Shown: one piece after another, positions 32,116-41,258 of the stretch
Layout of the letters: each line of letters starts with the position of its first letter
Numbering within the stretch: position 1 is the stretch's first letter
Source of the DNA: a bacterium
Lineage (GTDB): Bacteria > Patescibacteriota > Patescibacteriia > UBA9570
Assembly (NCBI GenBank): GCA_030698395.1
Contig: JAUYKW010000023.1
Location: 1 to 47,234 of the forward strand
Length of the DNA: 47,234 nucleotides
Direction: 5' to 3'
Program-made: the position numbers and the translations under genes
Notes under the pieces: generated by a model
Databases searched by the model: none
Told to the model about the DNA's origin: nothing
The model's input: only the letters and a program-made list of their open reading frames with translations

Positions 32116-33270
32116 TTAACTAAATAGTCCCCCGCCGTTTATTATCTCTTCACCATTTAAGTCTGCTAACTCTTTTAACAATTTCTTTTCCTTTCGAGAA
32201 GGCTTGGTAGGAGTTTTAACTACGATAGTTACTAAATGATCACCCCGCTGAGAGCTCCCAATAGCAGGCGCACCTTTACCTCTTAGTTTTAATACTTTTC
32301 CAGATTGAGTTCCAGCTGGAATCTTAAGTTCTACCTTACCATCTACTGTACTAACATCCACCTTTGTTCCTAAAGTTGCTTGCGGAAATGAAACTTCTAC
32401 ATCTGAACGAATAGTTTCTCCATCACGGGTATACTGCTTACTATCTTTTACTTTTACTCGCACATACAAGCTACCATGATCTCCACCATAAGCAGATGCT
32501 TCTCCAGCTCCGGTTAACTTGATTGCCTGACCATCTTCAATACCTGCCGGAATCTTTACTTTAATATTTGTTGGCTGTTTAGTTACTCCAGTTCCGGTAC
32601 ATTCATCACAAGTTTTTTCTGCAATAGTACCTGCACCACGACAATCCGGACACTCTACTTGAGTACGCATTGCACCTAATAAAGTACGCTGGATTTGTTC
32701 TACAATTCCATGGCCACCACAGGTTTTACAAGAGTCTACCTTTGTTCTTGGCTCACCGCCATTTCCATCACAACGTTTGCATGTATCTACTTTATGTAAA
32801 TCGATAGATTTTTCTATACCAAATACAGCCTCATTAAAAGACAGATCTACTTTTACTTCAATGTCGCTTCCTACTTTATGTTGTTTTCTTCTGCCACCTC
32901 CACCAAAGCCAAAACCGCCACCGAATAATTCACCGAAGATATCACCGAGGTCTCCCAAATCTACATGAGCGCCGTTAAAGCCACCGCCTCCCCCGCCACC
33001 TTGACGAGCTTGTTGCATAAAGTCATCCCAGCCCATGCCACCACCAAAGCCACCTTGCTGTTGGAAGTCTGCACCATACTGGTCAAACTGCTTGCGTTTT
33101 TCCTCATTACCAACAATCTGATAAGCCTCGTTTATTTCTTTAAACTTTGCTTCATCACCGCCTTCTTTATCTGGATGGTATTTGTGCGCTAATTTTCGAA
33201 AAGCTTTCTTTATCTCTTCGTGAGTTGCACCTTTATCTACTCCTAATACGTTATAATAATCTTTTGACAT
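32116..33270 (-). CDS. dnaJ: Chaperone DnaJ (type I)
   Basis: This 384-aa co-chaperone stimulates the DnaK ATPase. It has a J-domain with HPD in [10 protein letters not shown] (about residues 28-37), then a Gly/Phe-rich region (about 75-120). Four CxxCxGxG zinc repeats follow ([32 protein letters not shown]), then the two C-terminal substrate-binding domains. All canonical parts are present. It lies 158 nt after dnaK, with two strong hairpins in between that could lower its expression relative to dnaK. Confidence 0.97.
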   Translation of the reverse strand: MSKDYYNVLGVDKGATHEEIKKAFRKLAHKYHPDKEGGDEAKFKEINEAYQIVGNEEKRKQFDQYGADFQQQGGFGGGMGWDDFMQQARQGGGGGGGFNGAHVDLGDLGDIFGELFGGGFGFGGGGRRKQHKVGSDIEVKVDLSFNEAVFGIEKSIDLHKVDTCKRCDGNGGEPRTKVDSCKTCGGHGIVEQIQRTLLGAMRTQVECPDCRGAGTIAEKTCDECTGTGVTKQPTNIKVKIPAGIEDGQAIKLTGAGEASAYGGDHGSLYVRVKVKDSKQYTRDGETIRSDVEVSFPQATLGTKVDVSTVDGKVELKIPAGTQSGKVLKLRGKGAPAIGSSQRGDHLVTIVVKTPTKPSRKEKKLLKELADLNGEEIINGGGLFS

Positions 33271-33334
33271 GTTGCTTATATTAACATTGCTTTACGAAAC
33301 TGAACAGGCTTCACTAATGCACCTCTCCCTTGTT

Positions 33335-33412
33335 CCCTCTCCTCATTTAGGAGAGGGATATCTACGAACCAGGATGATCAAATCTCCCCTTCTCCTAAAA
33401 GAGGAGAAGGGG
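33335..33412. repeat. Two GC-rich hairpins between dnaK and dnaJ
   Basis: CCCTCTCCT-N5-AGGAGAGGG (33335-33357) and CCCCTTCTCCT-N5-AGGAGAAGGGG (33386-33412) are perfect stems. Their arms are related in sequence (CTCTCC and CTTCTCC), so the two look like copies of one element. They may process or attenuate the dnaK-dnaJ message. Confidence 0.75.
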
Positions 33413-33428
33413 TTGGGGGTTGAGGTAC

Positions 33429-35369
33429 TTATTTCTTATCGTCTTTTTTATCTTCCTTTTTTTCCTCAAACTCTGCATCTTCAACAACTTCACCCTCTTT
33501 AGCGGAGTCGTCTTTTTTGTCGTCTCCAGATGGAGCGAAACCAGTTGCTTCAGCATCTTTCTTCTGCTCTGCTTCGTAAGCGATCTTACCAATTTCTTGG
33601 GCAGTAGTTGCTAGCTCGTCTGATTCTTTCTTAATCTTCTCAAGATCATCACCTTGAATAGCATTCTTTACATCTTCCATTTTATCTTGAATCTTCTTGA
33701 TAGTTTCTGCATCTACTTTATCACCATGATCTTTAATAGCACCTTCAGTTGTATAAACCATTGTTTCGGCTAAGTTCTTAGCTTCCACAAGTTCTTTCTT
33801 CTTGCGATCATCTTCTGCATGAGCTTCTGCATCCTGACGCATCTTCTCTACTTCTTCATCACTCAAACTGGTAGACGCTTCTATTCTAATTGATTGCTCT
33901 TTATTGGAAGCTTTATCTACAGCTTTCACGTTCAAGATTCCATTAGCATCAATATCAAAGCTTACTTCAATCTGAGGCATACCACGTGGTGCTGGTGGAA
34001 CTCCAGTAAGTACAAACTTACCTAGCGATTTATTATCCATCGCCATTTCACGTTCACCTTGCAACACATGTACTTCCACTGAAGTTTGATTATCAGCTGC
34101 AGTACTAAATACTTGGCTCTTAGAAGTTGGAATAGTTGTATTACGTTCAATTAATGGAGTACGCACACCACCTAAAGTTTCTAGACCCAAAGTTAATGGA
34201 GTTACATCAAGTAATAATACATCTTTCACATCTCCTTGTAATACACCAGCTTGAATAGCCGCACCTGCAGCTACCACTTCGTCTGGATTTACTCCAGCAT
34301 TTGGTTCTTTGCCAAAGAATTCTTTTACCTTCTGTTGTACCAATGGCATGCGTGTCATACCACCAACCAAGATAATTTCATTTATATCAGAAGCTTTCAA
34401 TTCAGCATCTGCTAAACATTTCTTTACTGGCTCTAATGAACGATCAACTAAATCGCCAATCAGTTCTTCCAGCTTAGAACGAGTCATTGTCATTACCAAA
34501 TGCTTTGGCCCACTATTTGGATCGTTAGCAATAAACGGTTGATTGATTTCTGTTTCTTGGGCAGATGATAATTCAATTTTAGCTTTTTCAGCAGCTTCCT
34601 TTAAGCGCTGTAAAGCCAGGTTATCTTTTGATAGATCTATACCTTCTTGTTTACGGAATTCTTCGATCATCCATTTGATAATAGTCTGATCAAAGTCATC
34701 ACCACCTAAATGAGTGTCACCATTAGTAGCTTGCACCTCTACTGTGTCATCTCCTACTTCTAATACAGAGATATCAAAAGTACCACCACCTAAATCGTAA
34801 ACGGCAATTTTTTCATTCTTCTTTTTATCAAAACCATAAGCTAATGCTGCTGCTGTAGGTTCATTAATAATACGCTTTACATCTAACCCAGCGATTTTTC
34901 CGGCATCTTTAGTAGCCTGACGTTGTGAATCATCAAAGTATGCTGGCACAGTAATTACTGCTCCATCTACTGGTTCACCAAGCCTTGCTTCTGCATCTGC
35001 TTTCAACTTAGATAAAATCATTGCTGATATTTCCTGTGGAGAATATTCTTTATCTCCCATTACTACCTTTAGTCCTTCTCCGGCTTGTTTTACATCAAAC
35101 GGAAACAAACCAAGATCTCTTTGTACAGATTCTTCATCAAACCTTCTACCAATCAAACGCTTCACCGAAAATACTGTATTTTTTGCGTTAGTTACTGCTT
35201 GTCTCTTAGCTGGCTGACCGGCTAACCGTTCACCAGTTTTAGAAATTGCAACAATTGATGGAGTAGTTCGATGACCTTCCGCGTTTTCTAACACTTTCGG
35301 CTGACCACCTTCTACTACTGCCACGCAAGAGTTGGTTGTTCCTAAATCAATTCCAATTATTTTTCCCAT
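33429..35369 (-). CDS. dnaK: Chaperone DnaK (Hsp70)
   Basis: This 646-aa protein has a complete Hsp70: [13 protein letters not shown] at the N-terminus, the [13 protein letters not shown] phosphate-binding segment and the [10 protein letters not shown] connector. The substrate domain has [13 protein letters not shown], and the helical lid ends in an acidic/lysine-rich tail ([12 protein letters not shown]). It refolds proteins in an ATP cycle driven by DnaJ and GrpE. It starts 107 nt after hsp20 without a visible Shine-Dalgarno. Length and motifs are normal. Confidence 0.98.
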   Translation of the reverse strand: MGKIIGIDLGTTNSCVAVVEGGQPKVLENAEGHRTTPSIVAISKTGERLAGQPAKRQAVTNAKNTVFSVKRLIGRRFDEESVQRDLGLFPFDVKQAGEGLKVVMGDKEYSPQEISAMILSKLKADAEARLGEPVDGAVITVPAYFDDSQRQATKDAGKIAGLDVKRIINEPTAAALAYGFDKKKNEKIAVYDLGGGTFDISVLEVGDDTVEVQATNGDTHLGGDDFDQTIIKWMIEEFRKQEGIDLSKDNLALQRLKEAAEKAKIELSSAQETEINQPFIANDPNSGPKHLVMTMTRSKLEELIGDLVDRSLEPVKKCLADAELKASDINEIILVGGMTRMPLVQQKVKEFFGKEPNAGVNPDEVVAAGAAIQAGVLQGDVKDVLLLDVTPLTLGLETLGGVRTPLIERNTTIPTSKSQVFSTAADNQTSVEVHVLQGEREMAMDNKSLGKFVLTGVPPAPRGMPQIEVSFDIDANGILNVKAVDKASNKEQSIRIEASTSLSDEEVEKMRQDAEAHAEDDRKKKELVEAKNLAETMVYTTEGAIKDHGDKVDAETIKKIQDKMEDVKNAIQGDDLEKIKKESDELATTAQEIGKIAYEAEQKKDAEATGFAPSGDDKKDDSAKEGEVVEDAEFEEKKEDKKDDKK

Positions 35370-35427
35370 ATTATTTCTTATTGTTTATTATATTGAATTA
35401 TTATTTTTCGCTTACGCTGGCGATTGA

Positions 35428-35473
35428 TAGACAGGTATATTCACCTGTCTATTTTATCGTCAGATAAGCTGAC
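35428..35473. repeat. Two small hairpins between hsp20 and dnaK
   Basis: GTCAG-ATAAG-CTGAC (35459-35473) and TAGACAGGT-N6-ACCTGTCTA (35428-35451). The second has a T-run only on the plus strand, so on the coding strand it is more likely a processing or stabilising hairpin than a terminator. Confidence 0.55.
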
Positions 35474-35476
35474 TCT

Positions 35477-35896
35477 TTATTTATTAATTGTGATTGTTTT
35501 CTTTTTTGCTACTTCTAATTTTGGCACGCTAATTTTTAATACGCCATCATTATAATCCGCTTTGGCTTTTTCACCGTCTACGCTACAAGGTAACGCAACT
35601 GCTCGATGGAAACCACCATAACGAACTTCTTTTCTGTAATAATCTTTTTCATCTACCTCGGTTTTTTTCTCTGTTTTACCTTCGATAGATAAAACATCAT
35701 TTTCAATTGATACTTCAATGTTGTTTGTATCAACTCCTGGTAAAGGTACTTCCGCTACCATGTTATTTCCTTCTTCATACACATCAATGGCTGGTGCAAA
35801 TCCGCCCTGAGCCATTGGGCCAGCGAAATCTTCGAACATATCATCGAAATCTGGCATGCGATTTGGAAACATAGGTGACCATTTTACAAGTCTCAT
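35477..35896 (-). CDS. Small heat-shock protein (Hsp20 family)
   Basis: This 139-aa protein has an alpha-crystallin domain (about residues 38-137): APAIDVYEEGNNMVAEVPLPGV, divided as APAIDVYE and VPLPGVD, then the conserved YNDGVLKISVPK near the end (the A-x-x-x-n-GVL motif). It acts as an ATP-independent holdase. Its position between grpE and dnaK, with 10-nt spacing to grpE, is unusual; most hrcA operons run hrcA-grpE-dnaK. It is under CIRCE control by position. Confidence 0.95.
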   Translation of the reverse strand: MRLVKWSPMFPNRMPDFDDMFEDFAGPMAQGGFAPAIDVYEEGNNMVAEVPLPGVDTNNIEVSIENDVLSIEGKTEKKTEVDEKDYYRKEVRYGGFHRAVALPCSVDGEKAKADYNDGVLKISVPKLEVAKKKTITINK

Positions 35897-35906
35897 ATTT
35901 TTATAA

Positions 35907-36482
35907 TTAATTATCTTTTAAATTAGCTTTATTATCTTCTTGCTTTTCCTCTTTTGTTTTTGCCACTATTACTTTAGCTGGTTTAACCACTCTACCGTTT
36001 AAAGTGAATCCAGCTTGGGGATTTTTTAAAATAGTATCTGCTGGTTCATCGCTATCTTCTTCACCTACTGCTTCATGAAATTCTGGATCAAATGTTTTTC
36101 CTACTGCATCAATCACCTCTATATTATTCTCTTGCAGTGTCTTTAGTAATTGATCTTGAATATGCTTAATGCCCATCATCCATCCTGATTCCAACTCTTC
36201 TGCTGGCACTGTTGAGAATGCACTGTTGAAATAATCTACCAATGGTGCAAGTTCTAACAATAATTGTTCCGTACTATATTTTCGAATGTCAGAAATCCTG
36301 GCTTCAGTTTGCTTTTGTAGATTCTGATAATCTGCTGCGAGACGTTGAGAAAGATCACGATACTCAATAGCTTTTTTCAATAACTCTTCCTCTGTCATTT
36401 CTTCTATTTTACTCGGAGCAGTTTGATCATTTTCTTGAATTCCATCTACTTCCTCTTCTTTATTTTTCTTCTTCTTTTTCAT
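35907..36482 (-). CDS. grpE: Nucleotide exchange factor GrpE
   Basis: This 191-aa protein has a lysine/glutamate-rich start and a long dimerisation helix (EYRDLSQRLAADYQNLQKQ). The C-terminal beta domain has the family block TFDPEFHEAV and the closing GFTLNGRVVKPAKVIV. It releases ADP from DnaK. It lies 9 nt after hrcA and 10 nt before hsp20. The size is normal for the family (180-200 aa). Confidence 0.96.
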   Translation of the reverse strand: MKKKKKNKEEEVDGIQENDQTAPSKIEEMTEEELLKKAIEYRDLSQRLAADYQNLQKQTEARISDIRKYSTEQLLLELAPLVDYFNSAFSTVPAEELESGWMMGIKHIQDQLLKTLQENNIEVIDAVGKTFDPEFHEAVGEEDSDEPADTILKNPQAGFTLNGRVVKPAKVIVAKTKEEKQEDNKANLKDN

Positions 36483-36491
36483 TAATCTGTA

Positions 36492-37196
36492 TTAATTGGT
36501 AATTAAATTTTTTACATGCTTCAGTAAACCGTAATTTTGTTGATAGTTCATTCGCATTGGGCCCAAGATAGCAATTACTCCACTATTATCTTCTGCTCCA
36601 TATTCAGTAACTAGCGTGCTACACATTTTGCTAATTGGATTATCTTTACCTATCAAGATATCAATCCCTTCTGTTACACCTAACATTTCTAATACATCAT
36701 CAAAATGATCAACTAATTCAGATAAAGAATAAATCATCTCAGTATCACTAAACTCTGGCTTACGAAAAATATTAGAAATACCGGTGTAGTAAAAACTATG
36801 TGCACCGAACCTTACCAATACAGCCTCCGAAGTTAATTCTGCCAATTCTTTAGCCATGTATTTTATCTGAACTTCTCTTACTACATGATCTGCCTGCTGG
36901 GCAAAATCATCAAATGCCTGCGCTACCTTTTTAGCTAATTTAGCTTGTTTATTTACAAAGTGCTCCACATAATACCGATAACCTTTTTCTGTAGGAATAC
37001 GGCCAGCTGAAGTATGAGGATGAGTAATCATGCCCAAATCTTCTAGCTCTTTCATTTCATTACGGATGGTAGCTGAAGAAATATCGAAATCGTGGTTTTC
37101 CGCAAGCATTTTTGATCCAATTGGCCTTGCTGTAGCAACATATTGTTCAATAATTGCGCTAAGTAAAGCATTTTTTCTATCAGATAACCTATCCAT
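36492..37196 (-). CDS. hrcA: Heat-inducible transcription repressor HrcA (short form)
   Basis: The protein is 234 aa, against about 340 aa in Bacillus. It has the N-terminal winged-helix with SSATIRNEMKELEDLGMI and the HTSAGRIPTEKGYRYYV block. The C-terminal part is shortened but keeps AILGPMRMNYQQNYGLL. It binds the CIRCE element upstream and represses its own operon. ATG 37196 is 8 nt after the -10 box, so the message would be essentially leaderless and lack a ribosome binding site. Confidence 0.95.
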   Translation of the reverse strand: MDRLSDRKNALLSAIIEQYVATARPIGSKMLAENHDFDISSATIRNEMKELEDLGMITHPHTSAGRIPTEKGYRYYVEHFVNKQAKLAKKVAQAFDDFAQQADHVVREVQIKYMAKELAELTSEAVLVRFGAHSFYYTGISNIFRKPEFSDTEMIYSLSELVDHFDDVLEMLGVTEGIDILIGKDNPISKMCSTLVTEYGAEDNSGVIAILGPMRMNYQQNYGLLKHVKNLITN

Positions 37197-37204
37197 AGAT
37201 TGTT

Positions 37205-37233
37205 ATATTAAAAGATTAGCACTCTACTGTCAA
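37205..37233 (-). promoter_or_regulatory. hrcA operon promoter
   Basis: Consensus TTGACA (37228-37233), a 17-nt spacer and TAATAT (37205-37210). The -35 lies inside the CIRCE spacer, so HrcA binding would block RNA polymerase directly. Confidence 0.9.
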
Positions 37234-37242
37234 GAGTGCTAA
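37216..37242. promoter_or_regulatory. CIRCE operator
   Basis: A perfect TTAGCACTC-N9-GAGTGCTAA inverted repeat, the HrcA binding site, 20 nt before the hrcA start codon. Confidence 0.97.
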
Positions 37243-37296
37243 AAAGCTGTTTATTGGATTGTTTAAAATATAGCTATCTTTGGCTGAAATTTCAAG

Positions 37297-37587
37297 TTAT
37301 TCTTGAACTTGAGGTACTGACTCTTCAGTAATGACATCTTCAGTATCAGTAGTTGTTCCAGCATCTTCTGTCCCCTGTTCTGTAGTTGCATTAGTAGTTT
37401 CTTGTTCTCCTTCTGTTACCATAGCTTCTTCAGCTGCAACGTCCTCAACTGTAATATCTACTGGTACAGTTGTAGTGTTTATTTCTTCATCACCAGCAAC
37501 TTCATCGCTCTTAGAACCTATACAACCTACGCCTACTAACAATAATATTGACACTAAGCTCGTGACTACAATTTTATTTCTCATCAT
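37297..37587 (-). CDS. Small acidic putative lipoprotein
   Basis: The protein is 96 aa. A charged start (MMRNK), a hydrophobic stretch and LLLVGVGC form a signal peptide with a lipobox-like Cys at about residue 22; the -3 position is Gly, so the box is imperfect. The mature part is a Thr/Glu/Val-rich, probably unstructured chain (EQETTNATTEQGTEDAGTTT). It sits before the CIRCE promoter and is not obviously part of the heat-shock operon. Surface location is inferred. Confidence 0.65.
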   Translation of the reverse strand: MMRNKIVVTSLVSILLLVGVGCIGSKSDEVAGDEEINTTTVPVDITVEDVAAEEAMVTEGEQETTNATTEQGTEDAGTTTDTEDVITEESVPQVQE

Positions 37588-37671
37588 TTCTATGCGTTAA
37601 AATATTAATCCTCTATTTTTATATCATCTATCACTAACAAAATCAATCAAACACATTACTTTATAGATATT

Positions 37672-37680
37672 TGCTATACT
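37672..37680 (+). promoter_or_regulatory. Extended -10 promoter of the 407-aa gene, leaderless
   Basis: TGC-TATACT ends 6 nt before ATG 37687; no good -35 is seen. Confidence 0.65.
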
Positions 37681-37686
37681 ATATGT

Positions 37687-38910
37687 ATGCCAGATATAGA
37701 ACAATCAACCCCAGAGCAAAATCCGTTTCTAGACCTCGACCAACATTCAGCGTGGATGCTACGCCAAGTTATTCAATATAGTGAAGCAGAAAGAACTGAA
37801 ACTGAGCAAGAACTTTCTAATGCGGGAGTAGGGGCAAGACGTTTAGCAGAAACTTTAAAAAGAATTGGTGAACTCCCAAAAGAATTTGATGCTGAAAGCT
37901 ATATTGGATTAGTCGATCAAATCAGTAAATTGGAAGCGGAAATAACCACGCCATCACCGAGTATAGCTGCCGAAGAAGTTAGCTTAGCCAAGAATGGTAA
38001 TGTTGAAGGATCGCAAATTATTGGAGAGCTAAAACAAAAACTAGCACCAATGGATGAAGAAATAAGTTCAGTCTTAGGAATTTCTCGTGAACGTGCTCAT
38101 CAAGCAATGGACGATGAACAATCAAGACGACATCTAGAAAACTTGCACTATGACAAACAAGACGTAGCAAGAAACAACCTTAAACAAAGAATGTCTCATT
38201 TTGCAGGCCAATCAAAAGCCTGGAAAATAGAAACGGCTTTTAATGTAGCAGGCAGATTTCCGTACAATGAGAGAATTAAAGATACAGTCCGGTCGTTAGA
38301 AGCCGGTATGCCAAATGCAGAAGAACTAGCTCCTCAACCAGAAAAAGGAACATTTCAATATTTAGAAGATAATAATCCAACTAATTCAGAAATACCAGTT
38401 AAACTTTACGAACGTCAATTGGTAAAAACATCGCGAGATGCTGTGAGTCCAGATTTTTCGTCATGTGCCGGAATAATGATGTACAAATTAGATAACAATG
38501 GTGTTCCAGAACAAGAATCGATTGTTGCTCACCTACCACCGAAAGTATATGGCGACATGTCTGAACGACCTTCTGACTTTAAAGATTATGATGATAAGTT
38601 CTTTAGCGATCAACTAGGAACAACTGATCTAACTGGATATCAAGTAAAAATAATTGCTGGCTTAAAAATTTCTCCTGCTCAACTTGCTGATACTTTGACA
38701 AAAATGGGCGCTACTGTAGAAACCGTTGAACAACTTCCCCGCGATATGTATACAGCTTATTTTGACGCAACATCAAAAACAATTGTAGTGCGTGGAGTCT
38801 CTGAACGAATAACCGATAGCAGCAGAGGTGATCGCGTTTCTTATCGAACAGATGAACACAAAATTCCAATAACACAGGAAGACTGGGAAGCAATCGCGAT
38901 TGTAGAATAA
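37687..38910 (+). CDS. Hypothetical protein
   Basis: This 407-aa protein is soluble and acidic. The N-terminal half is mostly helical with coiled-coil-like stretches (EAERTETEQELSNAGVGARR, then SYIGLVDQISKLEAEI). The C-terminal third is alpha/beta (YQVKIIAGLKISPAQLADTL, then TKTIVVRGVSERITD-like). No signal peptide, membrane helix or recognisable catalytic motif is seen. It is a single-gene unit on the plus strand between two minus-strand blocks, with its own promoter and terminator. Confidence 0.7.
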   Translation: MPDIEQSTPEQNPFLDLDQHSAWMLRQVIQYSEAERTETEQELSNAGVGARRLAETLKRIGELPKEFDAESYIGLVDQISKLEAEITTPSPSIAAEEVSLAKNGNVEGSQIIGELKQKLAPMDEEISSVLGISRERAHQAMDDEQSRRHLENLHYDKQDVARNNLKQRMSHFAGQSKAWKIETAFNVAGRFPYNERIKDTVRSLEAGMPNAEELAPQPEKGTFQYLEDNNPTNSEIPVKLYERQLVKTSRDAVSPDFSSCAGIMMYKLDNNGVPEQESIVAHLPPKVYGDMSERPSDFKDYDDKFFSDQLGTTDLTGYQVKIIAGLKISPAQLADTLTKMGATVETVEQLPRDMYTAYFDATSKTIVVRGVSERITDSSRGDRVSYRTDEHKIPITQEDWEAIAIVE

Positions 38911-38921
38911 TAAAATATCAA

Positions 38922-38955
38922 AACAAAAACACACTGGGAAGTGTGCCTTTGTTTA
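38922..38955. terminator. Bidirectional terminator
   Basis: AACAAA-A-ACACACT, loop GGGA, AGTGTG-CC-TTTGTT. T-rich arms on both strands serve the 407-aa gene (plus) and tRNA-Glu (minus). Confidence 0.7.
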
Positions 38956-38958
38956 TTG

Positions 38959-39030
38959 TACCCCCACGGAGAATTGAACTCCGGTTTCCAGGATGAGAAC
39001 CTGATGTCCTAGCCACTAGACGATAAGGGC
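38959..39030 (-). tRNA. tRNA-Glu (anticodon CTC)
   Basis: The minus strand folds as a cloverleaf. The acceptor is GCCCTTA/TGGGGGT (with G:U pairs), and the anticodon stem TCAGG/CCTGG has loop TTCTCAT, giving CTC. The T-stem is CGGAG/CTCCG. Discriminator A is followed by CAA, so CCA is not encoded, unlike tRNA-Gln in this window. Confidence 0.92.
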
Positions 39031-39032
39031 TG

Positions 39033-39134
39033 GTGCTCTTCAATCAAGAATCACTCCGCTGACCTCCACATCAGCCGAATACTCCACCGGGTCCTACATG
39101 AGAAAGGGTGAAGAGAGTGTCAACTGAAGAGCAC
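39033..39134. ncRNA. 102-nt multibranched structured element next to tRNA-Glu
   Basis: A perfect 10-bp closing stem GTGCTCTTCA / TGAAGAGCAC encloses smaller stems (minus strand: ACTC..CACC with GGTGGAGT, and GCTGA with TCAGC). On the minus strand it ends 2 nt before the tRNA-Glu 5' end. I could not match it to SRP RNA (no GGAA-tetraloop motif), 6S or RNase P RNA. Confidence 0.5.
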
Positions 39135-39205
39135 TATTTAGTTTATCATCTCCTGTGCAATCCATGCAATATTGTACTATGGATAGAATGTGGAAGAAAT
39201 ATTGA

Positions 39206-39664
39206 CTACTTTTTTGCTGGTACTGGCGAATCTATCACTAAAGTGACTGGTCCATCATTTACTAACTCCACCATCATATGCGCCTGAAACTCCCCTTGCG
39301 CAACCTTTAAATCACAACTTTCTTGCATGCTTGCAACAAATTTATCATACATTTCTTTAGCCAAATCTGGTGATGCAGCATTCGACCAACTTGGAACTGT
39401 CCCCTTCCGCACATCACCATATAATGTAAATTGAGAAATAATTAACAACTCACCAGATACATCTTGAACAGATTGTTTCATTCTCCCAGCATAATCTGGA
39501 AATATCTTCAAAGACAAAATTTTATTGATTAACCAATCAATATCTTGCTCGCTATCATCCGGGGCAACTGCTACCAAGAGTAGCAGTCCCCTGTTTATAC
39601 TTCCTAAAATTTTATCGTTAACAGATACAGATGCTTGCTCAACTCGCTGTAAAACTACGAGCAT
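39206..39664 (-). CDS. dtd: D-aminoacyl-tRNA deacylase
   Basis: This 152-aa protein hydrolyses D-amino acids from tRNA. It starts VVLQRVEQASVSV, and has the active-site SQFTLYGD (about residues 77-84) and the C-terminal NDGPVTL that corresponds to the cis Gly-Pro motif. Length is normal (145-155 aa). Its ATG overlaps the gapA stop (TAATG), so translation is coupled to the glycolytic gene. Confidence 0.95.
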   Translation of the reverse strand: MLVVLQRVEQASVSVNDKILGSINRGLLLLVAVAPDDSEQDIDWLINKILSLKIFPDYAGRMKQSVQDVSGELLIISQFTLYGDVRKGTVPSWSNAASPDLAKEMYDKFVASMQESCDLKVAQGEFQAHMMVELVNDGPVTLVIDSPVPAKK

Positions 39665-40680
39665 TATTTAGCGATTTTTTCGCCAGCTGCTACTGCCATG
39701 TCTACCAATCTATGAGCATAACCCATTTCATTATCATACCAACTAACAACCTTCACAAGATTTCCACCAGTCACTAAAGTTAAAGGTAAATCCACGATTG
39801 AAGATTCTGTTCTACCAACAACATCAGATGAAACAATTGGTTCAGTTGATGCAACTAGAATTCCTTGCATTTCTGGCCGCTCAGACCATTTTGTGATTGC
39901 TGCATTTACTTCTTCAATTGTAGTATCTTTCTTTAACAACATTGTAATATCAGATACAGATCCTGATGGTACTGGTACGCGTAACGCAAATCCATCAAAA
40001 ATTCCTTCAAACTCAGGCATTGTTTTTCCAACTGCTTTAGCTGCTCCTGTTGATGTTGGAATTGTGTTAATGGCAGCTGCTCGGGCACGACGAAGATCTG
40101 ACGAGTGAGTACCATCAACTAAATTTTGATCTGCAGTGTAACCATGAATAGTTGTCATCATAGCTTTTTCAACACCAAATTCTGCCATCATTACTCTCAT
40201 TACTGGGGCAATACAATTTGTTGTACAAGAAGCATTGGAAGACATATCGCTTTCTCCAATTTTTTCGTTATTCACACCCATTACATAAGTTCCAATATCA
40301 TCGCTCTTTGCAGGTGCAGAAATCATTACATGTTTAGCACCAGCAGTAAGATGTTTACCAGCTAATTCTCTGGTTCTAAATACACCTGTACATTCTAATA
40401 CCACATCTACATCCAAATCTCCCCATGGTAAAACACTAGGGTCTTTTTCAGAATAGCGTGGATATTTCTTTCCATCTACTATCAAAGTATCTTCACCTTC
40501 CCAAGTTACTTCCTTATTGTACTTACCGTACACACTATCATACTGTAATAATCGAGCAGCCATCTCCAAGCTACCTAATCCATTAATCGCTACTACTTCC
40601 AACTCTGGTCGTTCTAAAGCTATTTTAAAAGCTGCAGAACCGATACGACCGAAACCATTTATTGCAATACGTGTTGCCAT
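39664..40680 (-). CDS. gapA: Glyceraldehyde-3-phosphate dehydrogenase
   Basis: The protein has 338 aa from ATG 40680 (MATRIAINGFGRIG); the track start six codons earlier adds an untypical MINFNN. It has the NAD-binding GFGRIG and the catalytic SNASCTTNCIAPV (about residues 149-161). The C-terminal block is SWYDNEMGYAHRLVDM. It oxidises glyceraldehyde-3-phosphate in glycolysis. About 86 nt of AT-rich DNA upstream may hold a promoter (TTACGC-N16-TATAAA on the minus strand), not strong. Confidence 0.97.
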   Translation of the reverse strand: MATRIAINGFGRIGSAAFKIALERPELEVVAINGLGSLEMAARLLQYDSVYGKYNKEVTWEGEDTLIVDGKKYPRYSEKDPSVLPWGDLDVDVVLECTGVFRTRELAGKHLTAGAKHVMISAPAKSDDIGTYVMGVNNEKIGESDMSSNASCTTNCIAPVMRVMMAEFGVEKAMMTTIHGYTADQNLVDGTHSSDLRRARAAAINTIPTSTGAAKAVGKTMPEFEGIFDGFALRVPVPSGSVSDITMLLKKDTTIEEVNAAITKWSERPEMQGILVASTEPIVSSDVVGRTESSIVDLPLTLVTGGNLVKVVSWYDNEMGYAHRLVDMAVAAGEKIAK

Positions 40681-40766
40681 ATTATTGAAATTAATCAATT
40701 ATTAAATGTTGCTTCTTATGAAGAATTTATAAGAAAAAAATGCTTTTGCGTAAGAATTATATCATA

Positions 40767-41255
40767 TTAAAAGAATATTTTCAATGCTCCCAAAGAAATT
40801 GCAGACACTATTACGCCCGCAATCAATACTCCACTAAATATCAATGGTAAAGCCTTCTTTTTTGGTATACCAAACAACCATGCAGCTAAAGAACCAGTCC
40901 AAGCACCAGTTACAGGCAAAGGAATCGCTACGAACAAAACCAAAGCTAAATCTCCCCATTTTTTATGCTTATCATAAAATTTTTTCCGCGTTCTTTCAAA
41001 TAGCCAGTCAAAAAATCGGTTAAAAATCTTCCACTGCCGTAACCATTCAGATACTGGTCCAAATAACCAAAGAATAAAAAACACTGGAATCATATTACCA
41101 AGCACAGCCAAAGGATAAGCCTGCCACAAAGGTAAGCTATATGGCCCCAATGCAATTGGTAAAGCACCGCGCAATTCCCCTATTGGAATCATAGCAATCA
41201 AGATAGTTGCTATCTGTGATGGAATTCCTATAAATAATTCAACCCAATCTATCAT
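40767..41255 (-). CDS. Small multidrug export family protein (COG2426)
   Basis: This 162-aa membrane protein has about four hydrophobic segments and the family blocks IPIGELRGALPIAL near the start and PLPVTGAWTGSLAAWLFG near residue 115. A basic cytoplasmic loop (RTRKKFYDKHKKWGD) lies between them. The family name comes from sequence grouping; export of drugs is not shown. It starts 3 nt after the carboxypeptidase stop, so the two are co-expressed. Confidence 0.85.
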   Translation of the reverse strand: MIDWVELFIGIPSQIATILIAMIPIGELRGALPIALGPYSLPLWQAYPLAVLGNMIPVFFILWLFGPVSEWLRQWKIFNRFFDWLFERTRKKFYDKHKKWGDLALVLFVAIPLPVTGAWTGSLAAWLFGIPKKKALPLIFSGVLIAGVIVSAISLGALKIFF

Positions 41256-41258
41256 AAA

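Noticed and set aside
39033-39134. Signal recognition particle RNA
   Set aside because: Size is close to bacterial SRP RNA, but the conserved domain with the GGAA tetraloop and asymmetric internal loop is missing on both strands.
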